Source: Patulibacter defluvii (lineage in GTDB: Bacteria; Actinomycetota; Thermoleophilia; Solirubrobacterales; Solirubrobacteraceae). Taken from it: DNA of 64,000 bases. Of the stretch, positions 51,436-60,300 are shown piece by piece; within the stretch, counting starts at the first letter, position 1, and each line of letters begins with the position of its first letter. The translations under genes were made by a program, and so were the position numbers. A model generated the notes under the pieces. The model saw only the letters and a program-made list of their open reading frames with translations. It ran no database searches and was not told where the DNA came from. The DNA is taken from the NCBI RefSeq assembly GCF_034096925.1, contig NZ_JAWZSQ010000003.1, positions 248,001 to 312,000 on the forward strand, given 5' to 3'.

Positions 51436-53205
51436 ATGCTTGACCCCGTTTCCTCGTTCGACACCGATTGGCTCGTCATCGGCTCCGGGTTCGGGGGCAG
51501 CGTCTCGGCGATGCGCCTGGCCGAGAAGGGCTACGACGTCACCGTCCTGGAGCGTGGCGAGCACTTCCGCACGGAGGACGAGATGCCGCGCTCGTCGTGG
51601 GATCTGCGCAAGTGGCTCTACATGCCTCGCGCGGGCCTCCGGGGGCTGTTCAAGCTGACGTTCTTCAAGGACGTCTTCGTCATGTCCGGGGCAGGGGTCG
51701 GTGGTGGCTCGCTGGTCTACGCGATGACCCTCTACGTGCCGCCCGACGCGTTCTTCCGGGACCGTCAGTGGGCGGGCATGGCCGACTGGCGCGAGGAGCT
51801 GGCGCCGCACTACGAGACCGCGCAGCGGATGCTCGGCGTCACCGACGTGGCCGAGGACGACCTCGCCGATCAGCTGCTGAAGGAGTACGCGGCGGAGATC
51901 GGGGTCGAGGACAGCTACCGCAAGGCGCGCGTCGGGACGTACCTCGACACTCCGGGCGAGGAGGTCGCCGATCCGTACTTCGGCGGCGAGGGCCCCGCAC
52001 GCACCGGCTGCTCGCGGATCGGTCGCTGCATGCTGGGGTGCCCCCAGGGCTCCAAGAACAGCCTCGACAAGAACTATCTCTGGTTCGCCCAGCGCGACGG
52101 CGCGAAGATCGACGCCGGTCGCGAGGTCGTCGCGCTGCGCCCCCTGAACGGCACCGACGGCGCCGACGGGTGGGAGGTCACGCACGAGCGGACCGGCCGC
52201 CGGTTCGACAAGGACCGTCGCGTCACGCGCGCCCGCGGCGTCGTCATCTCCGGTGGCGCCTTGGGCACCAACGAGCTGCTCGCCCGCTGCAAGCTCAACG
52301 GCGACCTGCCGAAGGTCTCCGACCGCCTCGGGCACCTGGTGCGCACCAACAGCGAGGCGATCCTCGTCGTCACCGTGCCCGACGGTCGCGCGGAGGCACT
52401 GACCAAGCGGGTCGCGATCACCTCGTCGATCTACCCCGACCCCCACACCCACATCGAGACCGTCACCTACGGCTCCGGGGGCGGCGCGATCCGCAACCTC
52501 TTCACGGTGCTGACCGGCGGCGGCACCCGCCTCACCCGGCCGCTGAAGTGGCTGGGACAGATGGTCCGCCACCCCGGCTGGGTCGCGGAGCTGCTGTTCA
52601 AGCCGCGGTGGGGGGAGCGGTCGATCGTCGTGCTGGTGATGCAGTCCCTGGACAACTCGATGCGGTTCACGGCACGCCTGCGTCGTGATGGCCGCGTCCG
52701 GCTGCAGACCGAGCAGGACGCCGACAACCCGAACCCGACCTTCATCCCCGCGGCCAACGCGTTCACGGAGTGGCTGGCCCGCAAGACCGGCGGCGCGCCC
52801 GGCTCCGCCGTACCCGAGGCCCTGCTGTCGATCCCGACCACGGCGCACATCCTCGGAGGCGCGCCGATCGGCTCGAGCGCCGAGCACGGCGTGATCGACG
52901 AGCAGCACCGCGTCTTCGGCTACGAGAATCTCCTCGTCTGCGACGGGGCCGCGATCCCGGCCAACGTCGGCGTCAACCCGTCGCTGACGATCACCGCGAT
53001 GAGCGAGCGCGCCATCGATTTCGTGCCCGCCAAGGACCCCGACGCCACGATCCACCACCGCGGGCGCACGGCGATCGCCGGCAAGACCGCCAGCGGCCAC
53101 CCCGAGGCGCTGCCGGCCTCGGCGACGCTCGAGGGTGCCGTGGAGGATCAGGCCGCGGCGACCACGGGCGCCGCTCGGCGTCGCTCCCGCGCCTCGGCCG
53201 ACTGA
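51436..53205 (+). CDS. GMC-family (cholesterol oxidase-like) oxidoreductase
   Basis: 589 residues. The FAD motif is WLVIGSGFGGSVSAMRLAEKG; the flavin-contacting GAGVGGGSLVYA follows. The active-site His is probably in TTAHILGG and the Asn in GVNPSLTIT. CSRIGRCMLGCPQGSKNS is typical of the cholesterol-oxidase-like branch. It would oxidise an alcohol to an aldehyde or ketone. Shares an operator with the CYP153 operon, so it may take the next step on the alcohol produced there. No signal peptide, hence cytoplasmic. GAAGGG lies before the ATG. Confidence 0.87.
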   Translation: MLDPVSSFDTDWLVIGSGFGGSVSAMRLAEKGYDVTVLERGEHFRTEDEMPRSSWDLRKWLYMPRAGLRGLFKLTFFKDVFVMSGAGVGGGSLVYAMTLYVPPDAFFRDRQWAGMADWREELAPHYETAQRMLGVTDVAEDDLADQLLKEYAAEIGVEDSYRKARVGTYLDTPGEEVADPYFGGEGPARTGCSRIGRCMLGCPQGSKNSLDKNYLWFAQRDGAKIDAGREVVALRPLNGTDGADGWEVTHERTGRRFDKDRRVTRARGVVISGGALGTNELLARCKLNGDLPKVSDRLGHLVRTNSEAILVVTVPDGRAEALTKRVAITSSIYPDPHTHIETVTYGSGGGAIRNLFTVLTGGGTRLTRPLKWLGQMVRHPGWVAELLFKPRWGERSIVVLVMQSLDNSMRFTARLRRDGRVRLQTEQDADNPNPTFIPAANAFTEWLARKTGGAPGSAVPEALLSIPTTAHILGGAPIGSSAEHGVIDEQHRVFGYENLLVCDGAAIPANVGVNPSLTITAMSERAIDFVPAKDPDATIHHRGRTAIAGKTASGHPEALPASATLEGAVEDQAAATTGAARRRSRASAD

Positions 53206-53218
53206 CCCGGGAGATCCA

Positions 53219-53251
53219 CGGGCGGGCGCTCGGGGCTCCGGCGTCCGCCCG
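53219..53251. terminator. bidirectional hairpin between GMC and TetR genes
   Basis: CGGGCGGGCGC (53219-53229) pairs with GCGTCCGCCCG (53241-53251), one G-T wobble, 11-base loop. Lies between convergent genes. Confidence 0.55.
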
Positions 53252-53266
53252 CGGCGGCGACGGGGC

Positions 53267-53851
53267 TCAGGTCGCGGCTCGCCAGAGCCACGCGACCTGG
53301 TCGACGAGGGCTCGCTCGTCGACGGTCGGCCGGCCGACGTGCTCGACGAAGGTCCGCTCGGTCATGTAGACGAGGGCGTAGGCGCGAGCGGCGACGGCGG
53401 CGTCGTCGAGGTCCGGGCTGCCGGAGGCGATGCGGCGCTCCGCACCGGGGCGGAAGCGATCGTGGAACGCCTGCCAGAACGCGGCGACCGCAGGGTCGTA
53501 GGTCGCGGCCTCGGTGATCGCTCGGACGCTCGCGCGGTGCCGGGTGAACACGGCCAGCACCCGCGCGAGCGTGTCGCGGAGCGGGACGTCGGCGAAGCTC
53601 AACCAGGGCTCGGCCGCCTCGGCGAGGTCCGTCTCCAGCGCTTCGCCGAGCTTGAGGACCAGTGCCCGCTTGTCGTCGAAGTAGGTGTAGAACGTCGGCC
53701 GCGAGAACCCGGCCCGGCGCACGATCTGCTCGATCGAGACGTCCGCGTAGGCCGTGCCCTCCTCGAGCAGCGAGACGGCGGCTCCCAGCAGCTCGGCCTC
53801 GGTGGCTTTGCGGGTCTCGGCCGTGCGGGCCCGCCGGGAGAGTGTCGCCAT
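53267..53851 (-). CDS. TetR-family regulator, EthR-like
   Basis: 194 residues. N-terminal helix-turn-helix: DVSIEQIVRRAGFSRPTFYTYFDDKRALVLKL. The C-terminal helical domain with a long hydrophobic channel (AEPWLSFADVPLRDTLARVLAVFTRH) resembles EthR-type repressors, which bind acyl or alkyl ligands. It is divergent from the ferredoxin/CYP153 operon; the shared gap contains the 17-base palindrome. A TAGACT -10 six bases before the ATG implies a leaderless, self-repressed transcript. Confidence 0.87.
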   Translation of the reverse strand: MATLSRRARTAETRKATEAELLGAAVSLLEEGTAYADVSIEQIVRRAGFSRPTFYTYFDDKRALVLKLGEALETDLAEAAEPWLSFADVPLRDTLARVLAVFTRHRASVRAITEAATYDPAVAAFWQAFHDRFRPGAERRIASGSPDLDDAAVAARAYALVYMTERTFVEHVGRPTVDERALVDQVAWLWRAAT

Positions 53852-53879
53852 GCCCAGAGTCTAAACAAGATCATTATGA

Positions 53880-53896
53880 CTTGACATGATGTAAAG
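53880..53896. promoter_or_regulatory. palindrome between TetR and ferredoxin genes
   Basis: CTTGACATGATGTAAAG, third copy of the 17-base site (others at 49841 and 51311). It lies in the divergent gap, where it could control both directions. Confidence 0.6.
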
Positions 53897-53981
53897 CCAT
53901 ATGGGAAAGTCGTTCCGCGGCAGCCGTCACCCGGTCGGAGCCGTGGCGGGCCGCACCTCCACTCCTCAGAAAGGACCACGC

Positions 53982-54302
53982 ATGGGAACCATCACCTTCG
54001 TCGAGCACGACGGAACGAGCCATGACGTCGACCTCGTCGACGGGGTGTCGCTCATGGAGCTGGCCACGGGCAACGGCGTTCCCGGCATCGACGGCGACTG
54101 CGGCGGCGAGGCGTCGTGCGGGACGTGTCACGTGATCGTCGACGACGCGTGGATCGCCACGACCGGGACGCGCTCCGACGAGGAGAGCCAGATGGTCGAC
54201 ATGTCGGCCGAGTGCGTGCCGAACTCGCGCCTGGCCTGCCAGGTGAAGGCGTGCCCGGCCCTCGACGGGCTCAAGGTGCACCTGCCCGAGTTCCAGATGT
54301 GA
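53982..54302 (+). CDS. 2Fe-2S ferredoxin, adrenodoxin type
   Basis: 106 residues. The cluster motif is DCGGEASCGTC (C-x5-C-x2-C) with the fourth ligand in RLACQ, and a conserved DMSAECVPNSRLACQVK tail. It carries electrons from the reductase to the P450, the usual class I arrangement. AGAAAGGA before the ATG supports this start, 81 bases inside a longer open frame that begins in the promoter. Confidence 0.92.
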   Translation: MGTITFVEHDGTSHDVDLVDGVSLMELATGNGVPGIDGDCGGEASCGTCHVIVDDAWIATTGTRSDEESQMVDMSAECVPNSRLACQVKACPALDGLKVHLPEFQM

Positions 54303-54340
54303 CGTCGGGCCTTCCCATACACGACAGACGAGCGAACACC

Positions 54341-55783
54341 ATGACGACGACCAACAGCGTTCTCGAGCGGGCCAGGGCCCGGGTGGCCGACAAGGTGCAG
54401 TCGGCCGTTCCCGTCGACCGGCAGGTGCGGGCCGCGCACCTCCTGCAGAAGGCCAAGCGCCTGGCCGGCTTGAGCAAGCCGCTGGTCTTCACCGAGCGGC
54501 CGATCCCCGATCCGGCCGACGTGCCGTTGACCGAGATCGACGTCAGCAACCCGTTCATGAACCGGCAGGGGAAGTGGTACCCCTACTTCGCCCGGCTCCG
54601 CGAGCAGGCCCCGGTGCACTACCTCGCCGACAGCCCGTTCGGTCCCTTCTGGTCGATCACCCGCTACGCGGACATCCAGGCCGTCGACTCCAACCCGGCG
54701 GTCTTCTCGGCCGAGCCGTACATCGTCCTCGGGCCTCCGCCGCTCGAGATCGAGATGTTCATCGCGATGGACCCGCCCAAGCACGACGTCCAGCGCAAGG
54801 CCGTCCAGGGCGTCGTCGCGCCCCGCAACCTCAAGGAGATGGAGTCGCTGATCCGCGAGCGGGTCCAGGAGGTGCTCGACGGCCTGCCGACCGACGCGCC
54901 CTTCGACTGGGTCCAGCTGGTCTCCAAGGAGATCACCGGTCGCATGCTGGCCACGCTCCTCGACTTCCCCTTCGACCAGCGGCACAAGCTCACGTACTGG
55001 TCGGACACCATCAGCGGGACGGCCGAGGGCACGGGCGGCACGACGCACCAGGACGACTTCTACGCCGCCACCCAGGAGCTCGCGACGAGCTTCACGGCGC
55101 TCTGGCACGACAAGGCGGCGCGGCGAGCGGCGGGCGAGACGGACGGCTTCGACCTGATCACCCTGATGCAGACCTCGGAGGACACCAAGGACCTGATCAA
55201 CAAGCCGCTCGAGTTCCTCGGCAACCTCACGCTGCTGATCGTGGGCGGCAACGACACCACCCGCAACTCGATGTCCGGTGGCGTCTACGCCCTGAACCAG
55301 TTCCCCGACCAGTTCGAGAAGCTGAAGGCCGATCCGTCGCTGATCCCGAACATGGTCTCGGAGATCATCCGCTGGCAGACCCCGCTGGCGTACATGCGCC
55401 GGGTCGCCAAGCAGGACGTCCACTTCGGCGGGCAGTTCATCCGCAAGGGCGACCAGGTCGTCATGTGGTACGCCTCGGGCAACCGCGACGAGCGCAAGTT
55501 CGAGGACCCGGACGCCTTCATCATCGACCGCCCCAACGCGCGCAACCACATGTCGTTCGGCTTCGGCGTGCACCGCTGCATGGGCAACCGGCTCGCGGAG
55601 ATGCAGCTGCGGATCCTGTGGGAGGAGCTGCTCGCGCGGTTCGACCGGATCGATGTCGTCGGCGAGCCCACGTACGTGCAGTCGAACTTCGTCAAGGGCT
55701 ACGAGCGGATGATGGTCCAGCTCACGCCCAAGGACGAGCGCCGCGAGACGACCGCCCACGCCGAGGAGACGTCGGCCGCCTGA
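54341..55783 (+). CDS. cytochrome P450, CYP153-like alkane hydroxylase
   Basis: 480 residues. The heme motif FGFGVHRCMGNRLAEMQLR has Cys413 as ligand. The I-helix LLIVGGNDTTRNSMSGG and YMRRVAKQDVHFGG are characteristic of CYP153, which hydroxylates the terminal carbon of medium-chain alkanes and related alkyl chains. ExxR is in VSEIIRWQTP. An N-terminal extension before FTERPIPDPADVPL is present. It lies between its ferredoxin and reductase, so the operon encodes a complete three-part system. The exact chain length preference cannot be read from the sequence. Confidence 0.88.
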   Translation: MTTTNSVLERARARVADKVQSAVPVDRQVRAAHLLQKAKRLAGLSKPLVFTERPIPDPADVPLTEIDVSNPFMNRQGKWYPYFARLREQAPVHYLADSPFGPFWSITRYADIQAVDSNPAVFSAEPYIVLGPPPLEIEMFIAMDPPKHDVQRKAVQGVVAPRNLKEMESLIRERVQEVLDGLPTDAPFDWVQLVSKEITGRMLATLLDFPFDQRHKLTYWSDTISGTAEGTGGTTHQDDFYAATQELATSFTALWHDKAARRAAGETDGFDLITLMQTSEDTKDLINKPLEFLGNLTLLIVGGNDTTRNSMSGGVYALNQFPDQFEKLKADPSLIPNMVSEIIRWQTPLAYMRRVAKQDVHFGGQFIRKGDQVVMWYASGNRDERKFEDPDAFIIDRPNARNHMSFGFGVHRCMGNRLAEMQLRILWEELLARFDRIDVVGEPTYVQSNFVKGYERMMVQLTPKDERRETTAHAEETSAA

Positions 55784-55812
55784 GCGCGGGCGACGGCGAT
55801 CGGGGAGCGAGA

Positions 55813-57054
55813 ATGACGTCCAATCGGGTGGTCATCGTCGGGGCCAGCCACGCCAGCGCGCAGCTCTGCACGAGCCTGCGCCAGAACGGCTGGGCCGGCG
55901 AGATCCTGTTGATCGGCGACGAGCCGTCGCTGCCCTACCAGCGTCCGCCGCTGTCGAAGACGTTCCTCGCGGGGACGACGACGCTCGCGGACCTGCTGAT
56001 CCGCAAGCCGGAGTTCTACGAGAAGGAGCAGGTGGTCTTCCGCAGGGGCCGCGTCACCGGCATCGACCGCGAGGCCGAAGCCGTGCGCCTGGAGGACGGG
56101 GAGACGTTGGGCTACGACAAGCTCGTGCTCTGCACGGGGGCCCGACCGCGTCCGCTGACCGTTCCCGGAACGGACCTGGCGGGCGTCCACTACCTGCGGG
56201 ACGCGGCCGACATCGAGGCCATCCGCGGCAGCCTCGCCGCCGCCGACCGCGCGGTCATCGTCGGCGCCGGCTACATCGGGCTGGAGGCGGCGGCGTCGTT
56301 GCGCAAGGCGGGCGTCGCCGTCACCGTGCTCGAGGCGGCCGAACGGGTGCTGCAGCGGGTCACGGCCCCCGAGGTCTCCGCGTTCTACGACCGCGTGCAC
56401 CGCGAGGAGGGCGTCGACCTGCGGGTCGGCGTCGGCGTCGCGGAGCTCGTGGGAGAGGTTCGCATCAGCGCCGTCCGGCTCGCGGACGGCACCTCGATCG
56501 CGGCCGACCTGGTCATCGTCGGCGTCGGCGTCCTGCCGAACGTCGAGCTGGCGCACGACGCCGGGCTGGCGGTCGACGACGGCATCGTCATCGACGAGCA
56601 CGGCCGGACCGAGGATCCGCGCATCTTCGCCGCGGGGGACTGTGCGAACCACTTCGATGCGCGGTACGACCGCCGGCTGCGGCTGGAGTGCGTCTCCAAC
56701 GCGGTCGAGCACGCCAAGAGCGTCGCCGGCGCGATCTGCGGCAAGGAGAAGCCGATCTCCGCCCTCCCGTGGTTCTGGTCCGACCAGTACGACCTGAAGC
56801 TCCAGATCGCCGGCCTCAGCACCGGCTACGACGACATCGTGCTGCGCGGCGACCCGACCTCCGGCCGCGGCTTCGCCTGCTTCTACTTCGCCGACGAGCG
56901 CCTGATCGCCGCCGACTGCGTCAACCGGCCGCAGGAGTTCATGTTCAGCAAGCGCGCCATCACGGAAGGCCTGTCGCCGGCCCGTTCGTCGCTGGCCGAT
57001 CCAGAAGCGTCGCTGGCCGCCCTGCTCAAAGCGTCGATGAGCAGCGCGACCTGA
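55813..57054 (+). CDS. ferredoxin reductase (NAD(P)H-dependent)
   Basis: 413 residues. FAD motif VVIVGASHASAQLCTSLR near the start; NAD-binding motif VIVGAGYIGLEAAASLRKAG near residue 155; FAD-contact GDCANHFD near residue 278; and FWSDQYDLKLQIAG typical of ferredoxin reductases of rubredoxin/putidaredoxin type. It reduces the ferredoxin encoded upstream. GGGGAG lies eight bases before the ATG, 29 bases after the P450 stop. Confidence 0.92.
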   Translation: MTSNRVVIVGASHASAQLCTSLRQNGWAGEILLIGDEPSLPYQRPPLSKTFLAGTTTLADLLIRKPEFYEKEQVVFRRGRVTGIDREAEAVRLEDGETLGYDKLVLCTGARPRPLTVPGTDLAGVHYLRDAADIEAIRGSLAAADRAVIVGAGYIGLEAAASLRKAGVAVTVLEAAERVLQRVTAPEVSAFYDRVHREEGVDLRVGVGVAELVGEVRISAVRLADGTSIAADLVIVGVGVLPNVELAHDAGLAVDDGIVIDEHGRTEDPRIFAAGDCANHFDARYDRRLRLECVSNAVEHAKSVAGAICGKEKPISALPWFWSDQYDLKLQIAGLSTGYDDIVLRGDPTSGRGFACFYFADERLIAADCVNRPQEFMFSKRAITEGLSPARSSLADPEASLAALLKASMSSAT

Positions 57055-57344
57055 ACCTCGACCATGCCCGAGGCGTGGGCCGTGGCGGTCGCGGCGGGCG
57101 CGCTGCACCGGTTGGCGCTGGCGCCTTGGTTCTGATGCTGGGGAGGAGGGTGAGGTGGGCGTTTCCCCCCTTTCGGGTGGGCGCTGGATCGGACGTTCGT
57201 CGAGTTCGCCCGGAAATAGCGGTCGCATCCGTCGACGTTCTTGACGGTGCCGGTGCCGGTTGCGAGGGTCGCCCCCTTCGTGCGGTCTCGGGCGTCCTGC
57301 GTGTCGCTCCGCCAGGGTCTTCCCTTGAATGAGGACGGGTTTCG
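57055..57344. other. 290-base gap before the YD-repeat gene
   Basis: No convincing gene. It holds GGCGC/GCGCC near 57110-57125 as a weak hairpin and C-rich runs (TTTCCCCCC near 57170). The promoter of the YD-repeat gene should be here, but no clear -10/-35 pair was seen. Confidence 0.3.
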
Positions 57345-60300
57345 GTGTTTCAACGCTCACCGCTGGGTCTGATTGGTCGACGTCACGGCTCGCTGCTGAT
57401 CGCGCTGTGTGCGGTTGTGGCCGGCGGGGCGGTCGGAGGGATCGCCGTCGCGGCGGACGACGAGGCTGAGCGACCAGCGGCGTTGCCGGTGCCGCAGCTG
57501 CAGGGCGTGCAGGAGTTCATCGATCGGCAGGCGGCCGCGGATCGCGAGCGGGTCGCCGGCGCGGAGCGCGTTGGTCCTCGGGAGCTGGCGGGGCTTTCCG
57601 ACGATGCGGCGTTGCGGGCGCTGCGCAAGCACCTGAAGGGGCTGGTGGGTCGTAAGGTCACCGCGCAGTTGGATGCGGAGAAGGGCGAGCGGGTCAAGCG
57701 CTACATCGGTGGTGGGTCGCAGGCGTTGGTGCAGCAGGAGGGCGGTGAGCGGCGCAAGCAGTTGGTGCAGTCGACGCTGCCGCTGCGGGTGCCGGTGTCG
57801 GACGAGAAGGATGCGCCGCTTGCGCCGTTGAGCACCGAGGTCGAGGCTCGCGGTGCGAACGTGGCGGCGGAGAACGTGCCGTCGCGGTACCGGATCGCTC
57901 GTCGGCTGGGCGCGGGGAGCGCGTTGCCTGAGGACGCCGGGACGTGGTTCTCGGAGTCGAAGTTCGGGGTCGTGCCGCTGGCGGACGGCCGGCCGCTGGG
58001 CGGCGGCAGCGCGACGCTGTTGGGCGACAAGGCGATCGTGCCAAACGCCGCGCAGGATCTGGACTACGTGACCGCGGCGGCCGCTGGCGGCAGCCAGGGG
58101 ATGTTCGTGCTGCGGTCTGATCGCAGTTCGACGCGGTTGGCGATGCGGATCGTCGGGGAGTTCGACGAGCTGCGGGAGGGCGAGCACCGGTTGGGGGCGG
58201 AGGTCGTTCGCGGCAAGACGGTGATCGGTCGGTTGCAGGCGCCGATCGCGGCCGGCGCCAACGGCACGCCGGTGAAGGTCGAGTGGCGCCTCGTGGGCCG
58301 TGAGATGCGGATCTCGGTTGATCTCGACGACGACGTTCAGCTGCCGGTGGTGGTCGATCCGTCGTTGGTCGAGGATCAGCGCTACTGGGTGTCGGGGACG
58401 CCGGCGGATCGCACCGGGTGGGAGTTCGCGACCAACGCCCCGGCGGCGTTCTACCCGTCGGTGAACGGGCAGGGGTTCGACGGGTTCGGCCTGACGATCT
58501 ACTCGACGACGGCGAACACCTATCCGGCGGGGACGTGGGGGCAGTGGTTCTTCCGCTCGCCGGGTGATCCGGCCCACCTGGACGAGAACGCGCACATCAT
58601 CAACGTCGACTACGGCTACGTCGCGCACGCGCCGGCGGGCGGCACCGGCAGCTGCATGCAGGAGGGGCTCTACGACCCGCGGAACACGAGCCTGCCGGCC
58701 GGTGCGTTCGAGAGCGCGTGGTGGAAGAACTCGACCGCGACCGACACGACGGCCGGGCCGTACACCCAGTACGGCGGTGCGTTCGGCCGCGTCGGCTGCG
58801 CGGCGGAGGGTCAGGCGTGGAACACGGTCACCTACAGCCAGCGCTCGCACGGCATGACGCAGCCGTTCGGGTGGGGCGGCAGCACCCCGACGGCGGGTCG
58901 GCCGGGCAACCTGGCGGTGTTCGGGCTCTCCAACGGTGCCGGGAAGCCGACCAGCAACGGTCTGGCGTTCCTCGGCTCGTCGATCATCCGGATGAGCGAG
59001 CAGGTGGCGCCGCACCTCTCGACCACCGGCCAGCCGGCCGGGTGGGTCGACGCCGGTCCGACGTTCACCGCGACGTCGACCGACTACGGCCTGGGTTCGG
59101 TGTCGCTGCAGGCGACCGCGACGGGGATGACGACCCAGTCTGCGGCGACGCCGGCGTGCATGAGCACGGCGCTGAACCCCCGCGACGATCGCGGGACCCC
59201 GACGACGGGCAACCAGGGCGATCGCAACAACCGTTGCCCGCAAGCACTGTCGACCCAGGTCAACACCAGTGCGCTGCCCGAAGGCGCCAACACGGTGACC
59301 CTCACGGGCAAGGACCTGATGGACAACCAGGCCACCCTGGCGGTCCCGGTCAAGGTCGACAAGTCCAAGCCGACCATCGAACAGCTCAACCCCGGCCAGG
59401 CGATCCGTCCCGCCGCGCCTCCTGGTGGCAGCGCGCCGACGAAGATCACCGTCAAGGCGAAGGACCAGTACTCCGGCGTCAAGACCGTGACGGTCAAGAT
59501 CGACGGCCAGCCGGTGACGGTCACGCAGCCGACCTGCACCGCGACCCAGTGCCCGACCGAGCACCAGGTCGACATCTCGGCCGACGGACTCACCGCAGGC
59601 AACCACCGGGTCGAGGTCACGGTGGTCGACCTCGTCGGCGGTGCGTCCCACACGGCGACATCGGCGTTCGACGTCGCCGTGATGTATGACGCAGGTTCGA
59701 CGCCCCCCAACGACGTGTCGCGGACGCCGGAGCGTGGTCTCGGGTTCGAGGACTGGATGACCTACGACACCACCGCGACCGGTGCCGGGAGCAACCTGCG
59801 GGTCAATCTCGCGACGGGCAACGCGTTGTGGTCGGTCACGCCGGTGTCGAACCCGGGCGTTGGGCTCGACACGGTGATGCGGTTGACGTACAACAGCTTC
59901 GAGCCGTCGGGGCTCGTCCCGCTGCTGCTGAAGGGCGGCGCGTTCGGGTATGGCGTCGTCGGTCGCGGCTTCAGCCTGCAGCTCGGCTCGATCACGCGCG
60001 TCAACGAGCCGCTCTGGATCCAGAACGACCTCGGTGTTCCGGTCGGGGATGCCGCCGCGGGCGCCAGCGCGCGGAGGATCACGCTGACCGACGGCGACGG
60101 CACCCGCCACGTCTTCGAACGCGACGACAGCAGGGCCGGGCTGCGGTTCAAGCCGCCCGCGGGCGTCGAGCTGGAGCTGCGGCGCTACTCCACGACCGAC
60201 GCCGACCGGCGCTGGGCCGCGACGCGTCCCGACGGCACCACGTTCTTCTTCGATGCTGAGGGCTACCCGAGCTGGACCGAGGATCGCCACGGCAACAAGC

